Shown one piece after another: positions 17,197-25,376 of a stretch of 64,000 bases of DNA. Under the pieces are notes generated by a model. It made no database searches and had not been told where the DNA came from. It saw only the letters and a list, made by a program, of their open reading frames with translations. Every line of letters starts with the position of its first letter. Position 1 is the first letter of the stretch. The stretch is taken from assembly GCF_016907475.1 (NCBI RefSeq), contig NZ_JAFBCA010000001.1, forward strand, positions 1,984,001-2,048,000. The letters run 5' to 3'. The stretch is from Nocardioides cavernae. Lineage in GTDB: Bacteria > Actinomycetota > Actinomycetes > Propionibacteriales > Nocardioidaceae. The translations under genes and the position numbers were made by a program.

Positions 17197-18852
17197 ATGA
17201 CGTCGTTGCTCGAAGGGGCCAAGAAGCTGGTCACCAGGAGCTCTGACACCGGCGCGCGCGTCGAGGGACTCGAGCGCGCCGCCGAGGCGGCGCGTGGTCG
17301 GGTCGACGACGCCGTCGTCGACGACGCCACCGCCGTGGCCGCCCGCGCCTCGAGCCGGCTCAAGCTGTCCGCCGAGCACACCGTGGTCGCGCTGGGCGGC
17401 GCCACCGGCTCCGGCAAGTCCTCCATGTTCAACGCGCTGAGCGGCCTCGAGCTGGCCGCGGTCGGCGTGCGCCGTCCCACGACGTCGTGGGCCACCGCTG
17501 TCGTGTGGGGCAAGCAGGGCGCCGAGGAGCTGCTGGAGTGGCTCGGCATCCCCGCGCGCCACCAGGTCACCCGCGACTCGATGCTGTCGAAGGCCGACGA
17601 GGACGTCGAGATGCGCGGCGTCGTGCTGCTCGACCTGCCCGACCACGACTCCACGGAGGTGTCCCACCACCTCGAGGTCGAGCGGCTCGTCAAGCTCGCC
17701 GACATGATGGTGTGGGTCCTCGACCCGCAGAAGTACGCCGACGCGGCCATCCACGACCGGTTCCTCAAGCCCCTCGCCGGGCACAAGGACGTGATGCTGG
17801 TCGTGCTCAACCACATCGACACGGTGCCCGAGGACCGTCGCGCCGGCATGGTCGACGACGTACGCCGCCTGCTCGAGGCCGACGGCCTGGGTGGGGTCCC
17901 GGTGCTGGCGGTCAGTGCCCGCCAGGGCTGGGGGGTCCAGGAGCTGCGGGCGTTGATCGCCAAGCGAGTGGCGGAGAAGAAGGTCACCCGGGCCCGGCTC
18001 GAGGCCGACGTGCGCTCGGCGGCCCAGCGCCTGGAGGCGGCGACCGGCACCGGCAAGGTGCCCACCCTGTCCAAGGAGCGCGTCGCCGCGCTCGACGATG
18101 CCTTCGCCGACGCGGCCGGTGTGCCGACGGTCGTCAAGGCCGTCTCCGACTCGACCCGGCTGCGCGCCAACCGCGCGACCGGCTGGCCCGTCACGGCGTG
18201 GTTCTCCCGGCTCAAGCCCGACCCGCTCAAGCGGCTCCACCTCGACCTCGGCGCCGCAGGCAAGGAGCTCACCGGTGCCGCGCGCACGTCCGTGCCGCAG
18301 GCGACCGGCGTGCAGCGCGCCCGCGTCGACACCGAGGTGCGCGCGCTGGCCGACCAGGTGGGGGAGGGCATGGCCCCGTCGTGGGCGGGCTCGGTCCGCG
18401 CGGCCTCGGTGTCCCGGCTGCCCGACCTCGGCGACCGCCTCGACCGCGCCGTCTCCGCGACCGACCTCGGTGCGACGAAGATCCCCGTGTGGGCCGGCCT
18501 CGTGCGCGTCCTGCAGTACGTCCTCATCATCGCCGCGCTCGTCGGTGCCGGCTGGCTCGCGCTCCTCGCCCTCGGCTCCTACGCGCGGCTGCCCGAGCCC
18601 CCGACGCCGGAGGTCGGCGCCTTCCCGCTGCCGACCCTGCTGCTGCTCGGCGGGATCGGCCTCGGTCTGCTCCTCGCCCTGGTCTGCCGTTGGCTGGTCG
18701 CGCTGACGGCCCGGTCGCGGGCACGGGCGGCCGACAAGCGGCTGCGCGACGCGATCTCCGAGGTGTCCGAGGAGATGGTCGTGAAGCCGATCGAGGCCGA
18801 GCTCGCCTCCTACGCCACGGTCCGCGAAGGACTCGCCACCGCCCTGCGCTGA
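17197..18852 (+). CDS. Dynamin-like GTPase, second of a tandem pair
   Basis: 551 residues. P-loop GGATGSGKSS (near 68-77), RRPTTSWAT switch I, G3 DLPDHDS and G4 NHID, so GTP binding looks intact and more canonical than in the upstream paralogue. The helical middle is followed by two membrane helices (about 436-460 and 478-505) separated by a Pro-rich loop, then a cytoplasmic helix. The pair probably forms hetero-oligomers on the membrane, by analogy with Streptomyces DynA/DynB in cell division; this is inference. A GTGAGGA site lies 6 bp upstream of the ATG. Confidence 0.78.
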   Translation: MTSLLEGAKKLVTRSSDTGARVEGLERAAEAARGRVDDAVVDDATAVAARASSRLKLSAEHTVVALGGATGSGKSSMFNALSGLELAAVGVRRPTTSWATAVVWGKQGAEELLEWLGIPARHQVTRDSMLSKADEDVEMRGVVLLDLPDHDSTEVSHHLEVERLVKLADMMVWVLDPQKYADAAIHDRFLKPLAGHKDVMLVVLNHIDTVPEDRRAGMVDDVRRLLEADGLGGVPVLAVSARQGWGVQELRALIAKRVAEKKVTRARLEADVRSAAQRLEAATGTGKVPTLSKERVAALDDAFADAAGVPTVVKAVSDSTRLRANRATGWPVTAWFSRLKPDPLKRLHLDLGAAGKELTGAARTSVPQATGVQRARVDTEVRALADQVGEGMAPSWAGSVRAASVSRLPDLGDRLDRAVSATDLGATKIPVWAGLVRVLQYVLIIAALVGAGWLALLALGSYARLPEPPTPEVGAFPLPTLLLLGGIGLGLLLALVCRWLVALTARSRARAADKRLRDAISEVSEEMVVKPIEAELASYATVREGLATALR

Positions 18853-18882
18853 GCCTGGTCTCGGCAGGTCGCTGGCCACCAG

Positions 18883-18918
18883 CCGTCCACAGGCGCCGCG
18901 GTCCGCGCGTCGTCCACA
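18883..18918 (+). promoter_or_regulatory. Two DnaA-box-like nonamers upstream of ssb
   Basis: CCGTCCACA (18883-18891) and TCGTCCACA (18910-18918), same strand, 27 bp apart, in the 161-bp gap before ssb. Both fit the loose actinobacterial DnaA-box consensus ending TCCACA; neither is the strong TTGTCCACA form. Confidence 0.3.
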
Positions 18919-19013
18919 GGACGCCCGGTCGCCGGACCGGTCGTGTCGGTCGTCGCCCTGAGCCTTGGAGCAGCGCGGCAGGCCCGCTGCCGCGGACACC
19001 AGGAGGCACCTCG

Positions 19014-19463
19014 ATGAACGACACCCAGATCACCCTGGCCGGCTGGATCGGCGGCGACGTCACGCTGCGCGAGCTCACCGACGGACGAGCCGTCGCCACC
19101 TTCCGGGTGGCCTGCACCCCGACGCGATACCGCGACGGCGAGTGGGTGAAGGGCACCACCTCGTGGCACACCGTCAAGGCGTGGAACCGTCTCGGCCGCC
19201 ACGTCGCGACCTCGCTCGCCAGCGGCGACCCGGTCGTCGTGCACGGTCGGCTGGTGGCCGACGTCTGGGAGCGCGACGGCAAGCCGCAGACGTCCTTCGA
19301 GGTCGTCGCCACGGCGGTGGGCCACGACCTCTCGCACGGCACCACCGTGCTCACCCGGTCCAGAGCCGCGACGGAGCCCACCAGCCCGTCGGTGAGCACC
19401 CCGGTCGCCACACCCGTGGTCGACGATGCAGGTGTGCCGGAGGAGCCGGCCCGGGCGGCGTGA
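19014..19463 (+). CDS. ssb: Single-stranded DNA-binding protein (short paralogue)
   Basis: 149 residues. An OB-fold of about 110 residues (TQITLAGWIGGDVTLREL ... TSWHTVKAWNRLGRHVATSL ... GKPQTSFEVVA) with the aromatic residues used to stack on ssDNA, then a 35-residue Ser/Thr/Pro-rich tail. It ends EEPARAA and lacks the acidic DDDIPF-type tip that recruits repair partners, so it is probably an accessory SSB and not the replicative one, which usually sits with rpsF and rplI. AGGAGG lies 8 bp before the ATG. Confidence 0.92.
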   Translation: MNDTQITLAGWIGGDVTLRELTDGRAVATFRVACTPTRYRDGEWVKGTTSWHTVKAWNRLGRHVATSLASGDPVVVHGRLVADVWERDGKPQTSFEVVATAVGHDLSHGTTVLTRSRAATEPTSPSVSTPVATPVVDDAGVPEEPARAA

Positions 19464-19516
19464 GCGGTCCCGTCGGGGCCGACGGGTGCGATTGTCGGCG
19501 CGGGGGCGCTTCCCCG

Positions 19517-19522
19517 TAGGCT
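19517..19522 (+). promoter_or_regulatory. -10 element for leaderless ettA
   Basis: TAGGCT, 7 nt before ATG 19530. Confidence 0.5.
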
Positions 19523-19529
19523 CGCCCGC

Positions 19530-21212
19530 ATGGCTGAGTACGTCTTCACACTGCGCAATGTGCGCAAGGCCCACGGTGACAAGGTCGTCCTCGACAACGT
19601 CACCCTCTCGTTCCTCCACGGCGCCAAGATCGGCGTCGTCGGACCCAACGGCACGGGCAAGTCCTCGCTGCTCAAGATCATGGCGCAGCTCGACCACGCC
19701 AACAACGGCGACGCGATCCTCGACCCCGACGCAACCGTCGGGATGCTGCAGCAGGAGCCGCCGCTGAGCGAGGGAAAGACCGTCCTGGAGAACGTCGAGG
19801 AGGCCGTCGGCGAGATCAAGGGCAAGATGAAGCGCCTCGAAGAGGCCTACATGGAGATGGGCGAGCCCGACGCCGACCAGGACGCCCTCATGGCCGAGAC
19901 CGGCGACCTGCAGACCGAGCTCGACAACGCCAACGCGTGGGACATCGACAGCCGCCTCGACCAGGCCATGGACGCGCTGCGCTGCCCGCCGCCGGACGTC
20001 CTCGTCGACAACCTCTCCGGTGGTGAGCGTCGCCGCGTCGCGCTCTGCAAGCTGCTGCTCCAGCAGCCCGACCTGCTGCTCCTCGACGAGCCCACCAACC
20101 ACCTCGACGCTGAGTCCGTCCAGTGGCTCGAGGGTCACCTCGCGTCCTACCCGGGCGCCGTCCTGGCCGTGACCCACGACCGCTACTTCCTCGACAACGT
20201 CGCCCAGTGGATCCTCGAGCTCGACCGCGGCAAGGCGCACCCCTACGAGGGCAACTACACGACCTACCTCGAGACCAAGAAGGACCGACTCAAGATCGAG
20301 GGCCAGAAGGACGCCAAGCGCGCCAAGGTCCTCGAGCGCGAGCTCGAGTGGGTGCGCTCCAACGCCAAGGCCCGCCAGACCAAGAGCAAGTCGCGTCTGG
20401 CGCGCTACGAGGAGATGGCGGCCGAGGCCGACCGGATGCGCAAGATCGACACCTCCGAGATCAACATCCCGGCCGGTCCGCGTCTCGGCGACGTCGTGCT
20501 GGAGGCCGACAAGCTCGGCAAGGGCTTCGAGGGCCGCACCCTCATGCACGACGTCTCGTTCAAGCTGCCGCGCGCCGGCATCGTCGGCGTCATCGGCCCC
20601 AACGGCGTCGGCAAGACCACGCTGTTCCGGATGATCACCGGCGAGGAGGAGCCCGACGAGGGCACGTTGAAGGTCGGCCAGACCGTCAAGATCTCCTACG
20701 TCGACCAGAGCCGCGGCGGCATCGACCCCAACAAGAACGTGTGGGAGGTCGTCTCGGACGGGCTCGACTTCATCAAGGTCGCCAACTTCGAGATGAACAG
20801 CCGCGCCTACGTCGCGTCGTTCGGCTTCAAGGGCCCCGACCAGCAGAAGAAGGCCGGCGTGCTGTCGGGTGGTGAGCGCAACCGCCTCAACCTCGCGCTG
20901 ACCCTCAAGATGGGCGGCAACATGCTGCTCCTCGACGAGCCCACCAACGACCTCGACGTCGAGACGCTGTCCTCGCTCGAGGACGCGCTGCTCGACTTCC
21001 CCGGCTGTGCCGTGGTCACCTCGCACGACCGGTGGTTCCTCGACCGCGTGGCGACCCACATCCTCGCGTGGGAGGGCGACGCCGAGGACCCGGCCAACTG
21101 GTTCTGGTTCGAGGGCAACTACGCGGCCTACGAGGAGAACAAGATCGAGCGTCTCGGCATCGAGGCCGCGCGCCCGCACCGGGTCACGCACCGCCGCCTC
21201 ACCCGCGACTGA
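19530..21212 (+). CDS. ettA: Energy-dependent translational throttle protein EttA (ABC-F ATPase)
   Basis: 560 residues, full length. Two soluble ABC domains without membrane parts: Walker A GPNGTGKSS and GPNGVGKTT, signatures LSGGERRRV and LSGGERNRL, Walker B LLLLDEP and MLLLDEP, H-loops THDR and SHDR. Between them lies the charged linker (about 250-310) that binds the ribosomal E site. EttA gates the first elongation step according to the ATP/ADP ratio. The toe-motif arm inside the first domain (GEIKGKMKRLEEAY) fits EttA more than other ABC-F classes. It follows ssb by 66 bp but has its own promoter-like element. Confidence 0.95.
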   Translation: MAEYVFTLRNVRKAHGDKVVLDNVTLSFLHGAKIGVVGPNGTGKSSLLKIMAQLDHANNGDAILDPDATVGMLQQEPPLSEGKTVLENVEEAVGEIKGKMKRLEEAYMEMGEPDADQDALMAETGDLQTELDNANAWDIDSRLDQAMDALRCPPPDVLVDNLSGGERRRVALCKLLLQQPDLLLLDEPTNHLDAESVQWLEGHLASYPGAVLAVTHDRYFLDNVAQWILELDRGKAHPYEGNYTTYLETKKDRLKIEGQKDAKRAKVLERELEWVRSNAKARQTKSKSRLARYEEMAAEADRMRKIDTSEINIPAGPRLGDVVLEADKLGKGFEGRTLMHDVSFKLPRAGIVGVIGPNGVGKTTLFRMITGEEEPDEGTLKVGQTVKISYVDQSRGGIDPNKNVWEVVSDGLDFIKVANFEMNSRAYVASFGFKGPDQQKKAGVLSGGERNRLNLALTLKMGGNMLLLDEPTNDLDVETLSSLEDALLDFPGCAVVTSHDRWFLDRVATHILAWEGDAEDPANWFWFEGNYAAYEENKIERLGIEAARPHRVTHRRLTRD

Positions 21213-21223
21213 TGTGACGAGCA

Positions 21224-21250
21224 GCCGGCCGCGAGGAACGAGCGGCCGGC
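21224..21250. terminator. Hairpin after ettA
   Basis: Perfect 9-bp stem GCCGGCCGC/GCGGCCGGC around a 9-nt loop, 12 bp after the ettA stop. Confidence 0.6.
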
Positions 21251-21351
21251 GTGGGCTCGGCCAGGTCGAGTGGGCCCGCGGCCGAGGGACGAGGGCGCGC
21301 CGGGCCTGTATCGAGACCGAGCAGCAGCCGGCCGGCGTGGGCTCGGCCAGG
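21243..21351. repeat. 23-bp direct repeat, two copies
   Basis: CGGCCGGCGTGGGCTCGGCC plus AGG occurs identically at 21243-21265 and 21329-21351, 86 bp apart, in the gap between convergent ettA and the MarR gene. Probably a local duplication. Confidence 0.7.
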
Positions 21352-21353
21352 GC

Positions 21354-21848
21354 TCAGGAGGTGCGGATCTCCGACTCCGGGTGCCGGTTGACCAGGTGGT
21401 CGGACACCCGGTCGAAGACCCGGCCCACGGCGGCGAAGTCCTCGGCCGGCACGAGGTCGAGGATGTTGAGTCGTACGCTCTCGACGTGGCACGGAGCCGC
21501 GCGCACGAGGAGGTCGTAGCCCTTCTCGGTCATGGTCGCCACCACTCCGCGCCCGTCCTCGGGCGTCGTGCCGCGGGTGACGTAGCCGACCGCCTCCATG
21601 CGCGCGACGGTGTGGGTCACCCGGCTTCGCGAGTGCGCCATCGCGTCGGCGAGCTGGGCCATCCGCATCGCCCGGCCGGGTCGCTCGGACAGCCGGACGA
21701 GCACCTCGTACTCGGTCAACGACATGCTGAACTCACGCCGCAGGTCGTCGTCGAGGCGCTCCAGAAGGAGGGTCATCCCCATCATCAGGGCACGCCAGGA
21801 GTGTTGCTGGTCGTCGTCGAGCCATCGCGGCTCCCCCGTCCCGGTCAT
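21354..21848 (-). CDS. MarR-family transcriptional regulator
   Basis: 164 residues, normal for MarR. The winged helix-turn-helix lies at about 45-110: SLTEYEVLVRLSE, recognition helix MAHSRSRVTHTVARMEAVGYV and wing GTTPEDGRGVVATMTEKG. The dimerisation helices at both ends are intact. Ligand and targets are unknown; the nearby reverse-strand thiolase is a possible target. AGCCTA (a reverse TAGGCT) lies 6 nt before the ATG, so the message is probably leaderless. Confidence 0.9.
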   Translation of the reverse strand: MTGTGEPRWLDDDQQHSWRALMMGMTLLLERLDDDLRREFSMSLTEYEVLVRLSERPGRAMRMAQLADAMAHSRSRVTHTVARMEAVGYVTRGTTPEDGRGVVATMTEKGYDLLVRAAPCHVESVRLNILDLVPAEDFAAVGRVFDRVSDHLVNRHPESEIRTS

Positions 21849-21854
21849 GGGGCA

Positions 21855-21860
21855 AGCCTA
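21855..21860 (-). promoter_or_regulatory. -10 element for leaderless MarR gene
   Basis: TAGGCT on the reverse strand, 6 nt before ATG 21848. Confidence 0.5.
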
Positions 21861-21883
21861 GTGCGAGTCGAGGCCGGAAAGGC

Positions 21884-23098
21884 TCAGGAGAGCCGCTCGA
21901 GGATCATCGCCATGCCCTGGCCGCCGCCGACGCACATGGTGATCAGGCCGGTGGACCTGTCGTGCCAGTCGAGGCTGTTGAGCATCGTGTTCTGCAGGCG
22001 GGCCCCGGTCATGCCGAAGGGGTGGCCGACCGCGATGGCGCCGCCGTTGACGTTGAGCCGGTCGAGGTCGATGCCGAGGTCCTGGTAGGACGGCACGACC
22101 TGGGCGGCGAAGGCCTCGTTGATCTCCACGAGGTCGATGTCGCCGATGCCCATGCCGGCATGCTTCAGCGCGTTCTTCGTCGCCTCGACCGGGCCGAGGC
22201 CCATGATCTCGGGGGAGAGGCCCGAGACGCCGGTGGACACGATCCGCGCCAGCGGGGTGAGGCCGAGCTCGGCCGCCTTGGTGTCGGACATGACGACGAC
22301 CGCCGCCGCGCCGTCGTTGAGCGCGCAGCAGTTGCCGGCCGTGACGACGCCGTCGGGGCGGAACACCGGGTCGAGGCCGGCGATGGCGTCGTACGTCACT
22401 CCGGCGCGCGGGCCGTCGTCCTGGGTGACGACCGTGCCGTCGGGCGTCGTGACCGGGGTGATCTCGCGCTCCCAGAAGCCGTCGGCGATCGCCTTCTCGG
22501 CGAGGTTCTGCGAGCGGACGGCGAACTCGTCGAGCTCCTTGCGGTCGAGCCCGCGGAGCCGGGCGACGTTCTCCGCGGTCTGGCCCATAGCGACGTAGAT
22601 GTCGGGCAGGTGGCCGTCCTCGCGCGGGTCGTGCCAGTCCTGGCCGCCCTTCGCGAGCTCCGCGGTGCGTGCGCCGGCGTCCGCGAAGAGCGGGTTGCGG
22701 GTGTCGGGGAGGTGGTCGGAGGTGCCCTTCGCGAAGCGGGAGACGGTCTCGACGCCGGCCGAGACGAAGATGTCGCCCTCACCGGCCTTGATCGCGTGGA
22801 ACGCCATCCGCGTCGTCTGCACCGACGACGAGCAGTAACGGGTGACCGTCGCGCCGGGGACCTCGAGGCCGAGGAGGGTCGTCACCACGCGCGCCATGTT
22901 GTTGCCCGACTCCCCGCCCGGCAGCCCGCAGCCGAGCAGCAGGTCCTCGATCGCCGTGGGGTCGAGGTCGGGGACCTTGTCCAGCGCGGCCTGCACGGCG
23001 AGGACGGTGAGGTCGTCGGGACGGAAGTCCTTGAGCGAGCCCTTGTTGGCGCGGCCGATGGGGGTGCGCGCTGCGGAAACGATCACTGCCTCGGGCAT
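21884..23098 (-). CDS. Acetyl-CoA C-acyltransferase (thiolase)
   Basis: 404 residues, full length. Thiolase catalytic residues are present: nucleophile Cys in TRYCSSSVQT (near 90), His in GHPFGMTGAR (near 356) and the second Cys in CVGGGQG near the C-terminus. It cleaves 3-ketoacyl-CoA in fatty acid degradation or condenses acetyl-CoA. The ATG at 23098 is chosen because GGAG lies 7 bp upstream and the protein then begins PEAVIVSAARTP, the standard N-terminus. No beta-oxidation partner is adjacent; TetR and MarR genes flank it and either might control it. Confidence 0.95.
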   Translation of the reverse strand: MPEAVIVSAARTPIGRANKGSLKDFRPDDLTVLAVQAALDKVPDLDPTAIEDLLLGCGLPGGESGNNMARVVTTLLGLEVPGATVTRYCSSSVQTTRMAFHAIKAGEGDIFVSAGVETVSRFAKGTSDHLPDTRNPLFADAGARTAELAKGGQDWHDPREDGHLPDIYVAMGQTAENVARLRGLDRKELDEFAVRSQNLAEKAIADGFWEREITPVTTPDGTVVTQDDGPRAGVTYDAIAGLDPVFRPDGVVTAGNCCALNDGAAAVVVMSDTKAAELGLTPLARIVSTGVSGLSPEIMGLGPVEATKNALKHAGMGIGDIDLVEINEAFAAQVVPSYQDLGIDLDRLNVNGGAIAVGHPFGMTGARLQNTMLNSLDWHDRSTGLITMCVGGGQGMAMILERLS

Positions 23099-23160
23099 GG
23101 GAGAACTCCGGTTACTCGGCGGTTGCACGGTCTCTCCGCACCCTAGTGCGGCACCGCGGA

Positions 23161-23757
23161 TCAGGTCTGCGCAGGGTTGGGTCCGAGCCCCGACAGCAGC
23201 TGCTCGACGCTCGCGCTGACGAACGGACGACGACGCCGCTGGGGGAGCAGGAGCGACGCGAGCAGGACGCCGTCCAGCGACGCGACGAGCGTCTCAGCCG
23301 AGGCGCCCCCGTCCTCGTCCGCCGCCTCCATCACGCCGCGCACGGTCCGGACGAGGTCGTCGCGCCACTGGGTGAAGCGCTCGGCGAGGGCCGCGTCGCG
23401 GGTGGCGGCGACCGTCAGCTCGAGCCGGGCGGCCAGCAGGTCGGGCTCGCCGAGCCACCGCGAGAAGAGCCGGGAGACCTCCGCGACGGCGCGCTCGTGG
23501 TCGCCGGGGCACGACGCGAGCCGCGTTCCCAGTGCGGCCACGTCGGCGGCCAGCCGGTCCGCGACGACGTCCCCCAGGGCGCGGAGCAGGGCGTCGCGGG
23601 TGCGGAAGTAGGCCGACGAGCTCCCCTCGGACAGTCCCGCCTCGCGGTCGACCGCGCGATGGGTGAGCCCGCGGTTGCCCTGCTGCGCCAGCACCGTCGT
23701 CGCCGCCGCCAGGATCTGCCGGCGACGCGGCGACAGCTCCTCGCGCGCTGGGCTCAC
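23161..23757 (-). CDS. TetR-family transcriptional regulator
   Basis: 198 residues from GTG 23757, which has AGGAGG five bases upstream. N-terminal helix-turn-helix: ILAAATTVLAQQGNRGLTHR then AVDREAGLSEGSSSAYFRTR, the TetR signature; the C-terminal ligand domain is divergent. Two tandem TTCTAC-N4-GTAGAA palindromes sit between it and the divergent small membrane protein gene and are the likely operators. The inducer is unknown. Downstream on the same strand is the thiolase. Confidence 0.9.
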   Translation of the reverse strand: MSPAREELSPRRRQILAAATTVLAQQGNRGLTHRAVDREAGLSEGSSSAYFRTRDALLRALGDVVADRLAADVAALGTRLASCPGDHERAVAEVSRLFSRWLGEPDLLAARLELTVAATRDAALAERFTQWRDDLVRTVRGVMEAADEDGGASAETLVASLDGVLLASLLLPQRRRRPFVSASVEQLLSGLGPNPAQT

Positions 23758-23850
23758 GGTGTCCTCCTCGGGCGCCGACCGGAGTCGGGGATCGGCGGTG
23801 ACGCAGGACACTACCGGCCCGACTTGCGATCCTCGCCGCGCGGCGTATTC

Positions 23851-23866
23851 TTCTACATACGTAGAA
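23851..23866. promoter_or_regulatory. TetR operator half 1
   Basis: TTCTACATACGTAGAA, a perfect TTCTAC/GTAGAA palindrome with a 4-bp centre, unusually AT-rich for this genome. Confidence 0.7.
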
Positions 23867-23867
23867 G

Positions 23868-23883
23868 TTCTACACCTGTAGAA
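23868..23883. promoter_or_regulatory. TetR operator half 2
   Basis: TTCTACACCTGTAGAA, the same palindrome 17 bp from the first; its right end abuts the AAAGGA ribosome site of the gene at 23895, so binding would block that transcript. Confidence 0.7.
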
Positions 23884-23894
23884 AGGAACCGATC

Positions 23895-24077
23895 ATGCAG
23901 CTCATCGACCCCACCGCCGCCATCGCCCTCCTGGTCATCGTCGGCATCGCCGCCCTGGCCGCCGTCGCCCTGGCTGTGGTCGCCGTCCCCGCCACGCTCC
24001 GCGAGACCCGCAGCGACCGCAGGTCCCGCCGCGAGTCCATCCCCACCTACTACGGTCGCCTGCACTTCGCCCACTGA
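23895..24077 (+). CDS. Small single-pass membrane protein under TetR-type operators
   Basis: 60 residues: hydrophobic helix at about 8-32 (IALLVIVGIAALAAVALAVV), then an Arg-rich cytoplasmic tail ending PTYYGRLHFAH. AAAGGA lies 8 bp before the ATG. It is the only gene evidently controlled by the double palindrome and the divergent TetR regulator, so it may be the regulator's dedicated output. I do not recognise the family; tail basicity suggests lipid or protein binding at the inner face. Confidence 0.7.
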   Translation: MQLIDPTAAIALLVIVGIAALAAVALAVVAVPATLRETRSDRRSRRESIPTYYGRLHFAH

Positions 24078-24123
24078 TCGTCCACCGCCGCGTGCACGTC
24101 CCGACATCTGCGACCATCGTGGC

Positions 24124-24984
24124 GTGCGCCATCTCTACCGCTGTCCCCTCCGGTGGGCCGACCTCGACCTGCTCGGCCACGTCAACAACGTCACCTACGT
24201 CGACTACCTCCAGGAGGCGCGGGTGGACATGTTCCGCACCCACGCCCCCGACAGTCGTGCGGAGGACCTGGCCGAGGGCGTCGTGGTGGTCCGGCACGAG
24301 GTGACCTACGTGTCCTCGCTGACGTTCGGCTTCGAACCGGTCTCGATCGAGTGCTGGGTCACCGAGATCCGCGCCGCGAGCTTCACGATGGCCTACGAGG
24401 TCTTCGAGGAGGACGAGTCGGGGGAGCGCACCGTGTTCCTCCGGGCGCGCACGGTGCTCACCCCGTACGTCTTCGCCACCGAGCGGCCGCGTCGGCTCCA
24501 CGCCGAGGAGCGTGAGTCGCTCGGCCGCCTGCTCGAGCCCGACGAGCCGGTGCGACCGCCGGCCGCGCCCCAGGTCGTCGACGTGCCGGGCGGGCACTAC
24601 CCGGTGCACGTCCGCTTCAGCGACGTGGACGTCTACGGGCACGTGAACAACGTGAAGTACTTCGAGTACTTCCAGGAGGCGCGCATCCAGCTCATGGTCG
24701 CAAGCGGCCGCGAGCTCGGTCAGGGCTTCCACCTCGTCGTCGCGCAGACCGACGTCGACTACCGGCGCCCGATCCTCTTCCGCGCCGAGCCCTACGACTG
24801 CTCGACCTGGGTCTCGCACATCGGCAGCACGTCCGTCGTGTTCGAGTCCGTCGTCCGCGACGGCGACGACGTGCTGGCCCGCGCGAAGGTGGTCGGCGTG
24901 TGCATCGACAGCGCGACCGGACGCCCGGCACCCGTGCCCGAGGAGTTCCGCGACATGGTCGGGGCCGTCACTCCATCGAGTTGA
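24124..24984 (+). CDS. Tandem hotdog-fold acyl-CoA thioesterase-like protein
   Basis: 286 residues made of two 4-hydroxybenzoyl-CoA-thioesterase-like (hotdog) domains, about 1-130 and 155-280. Each has the signature around the catalytic Asp: WADLDLLGHVNNVTYVDYLQ and FSDVDVYGHVNNVKYFEYFQ. Both active sites look intact, so the monomer mimics the usual dimer. Likely cytoplasmic hydrolysis of acyl- or aryl-CoA; substrate unknown. GTG 24124 starts the first domain cleanly; no ribosome site, but GACCAT lies 6 nt upstream. The 3' end overlaps the convergent globin gene by 17 bp. Confidence 0.85.
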   Translation: MRHLYRCPLRWADLDLLGHVNNVTYVDYLQEARVDMFRTHAPDSRAEDLAEGVVVVRHEVTYVSSLTFGFEPVSIECWVTEIRAASFTMAYEVFEEDESGERTVFLRARTVLTPYVFATERPRRLHAEERESLGRLLEPDEPVRPPAAPQVVDVPGGHYPVHVRFSDVDVYGHVNNVKYFEYFQEARIQLMVASGRELGQGFHLVVAQTDVDYRRPILFRAEPYDCSTWVSHIGSTSVVFESVVRDGDDVLARAKVVGVCIDSATGRPAPVPEEFRDMVGAVTPSS

Positions 24985-25345
24985 CCATGAACTGGGCCGC
25001 GTGCGTCACGTAGTCCCAGAACCTGGCGTCCTGCTCCTCGGTGAGGCCGGCCTCGTCGAGCCCGGCCCGGAAGTGCACCAGCCATCGCTGCGCGGCGTCG
25101 GGCGTCACGCTGAACGGGGCGTGGCGCATCCGCAGCCGCGGGTGGCCCCGCGTGTCGCCGTACGTCGTCGGGCCGCCCCAGTACTGCATCAGGAACAGCG
25201 TGAACCGCTCCTCGGCGGGCCCGAGGTCCGCCTCGGGGTACATCGGGCGCAGCAGCTCGTCGTCGGCGACGCCGGCGTAGAAGCGGTGGACGATCGTGCG
25301 GATCGTCTCCTCGCCGCCGATCTCCTCGTAGAACGTGGTCGTCAC
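24968..25345 (-). CDS. glbO: Group II truncated hemoglobin (GlbO type)
   Basis: 125 residues, a 2-over-2 globin. Group II residues: Tyr23 (B10), Tyr36 (CD1), proximal His75 in MRHAPF and Trp88 (G8) in AQRWLVHF. The mycobacterial protein binds O2 tightly and is linked to NO or peroxide chemistry under low oxygen. The ATG follows the hydrophobic-poor N-terminus MTTTFYEEIGG, usual for the family. The reading direction opposes the hotdog gene and shares its 3' end. Confidence 0.92.
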   Translation of the reverse strand: MTTTFYEEIGGEETIRTIVHRFYAGVADDELLRPMYPEADLGPAEERFTLFLMQYWGGPTTYGDTRGHPRLRMRHAPFSVTPDAAQRWLVHFRAGLDEAGLTEEQDARFWDYVTHAAQFMVNSME

Positions 25346-25376
25346 GCCACCATCCTCCCGTGCCGCCCCAGCGGGC

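Noticed and set aside
15274..18999. 1241-codon reverse-strand frame
   Set aside because: It is antisense to three well-supported genes (two GTPases and part of PrsW). Long antisense frames arise from high GC at third codon positions, and the translation is low-complexity Gly/Arg/His/Asp without domains.
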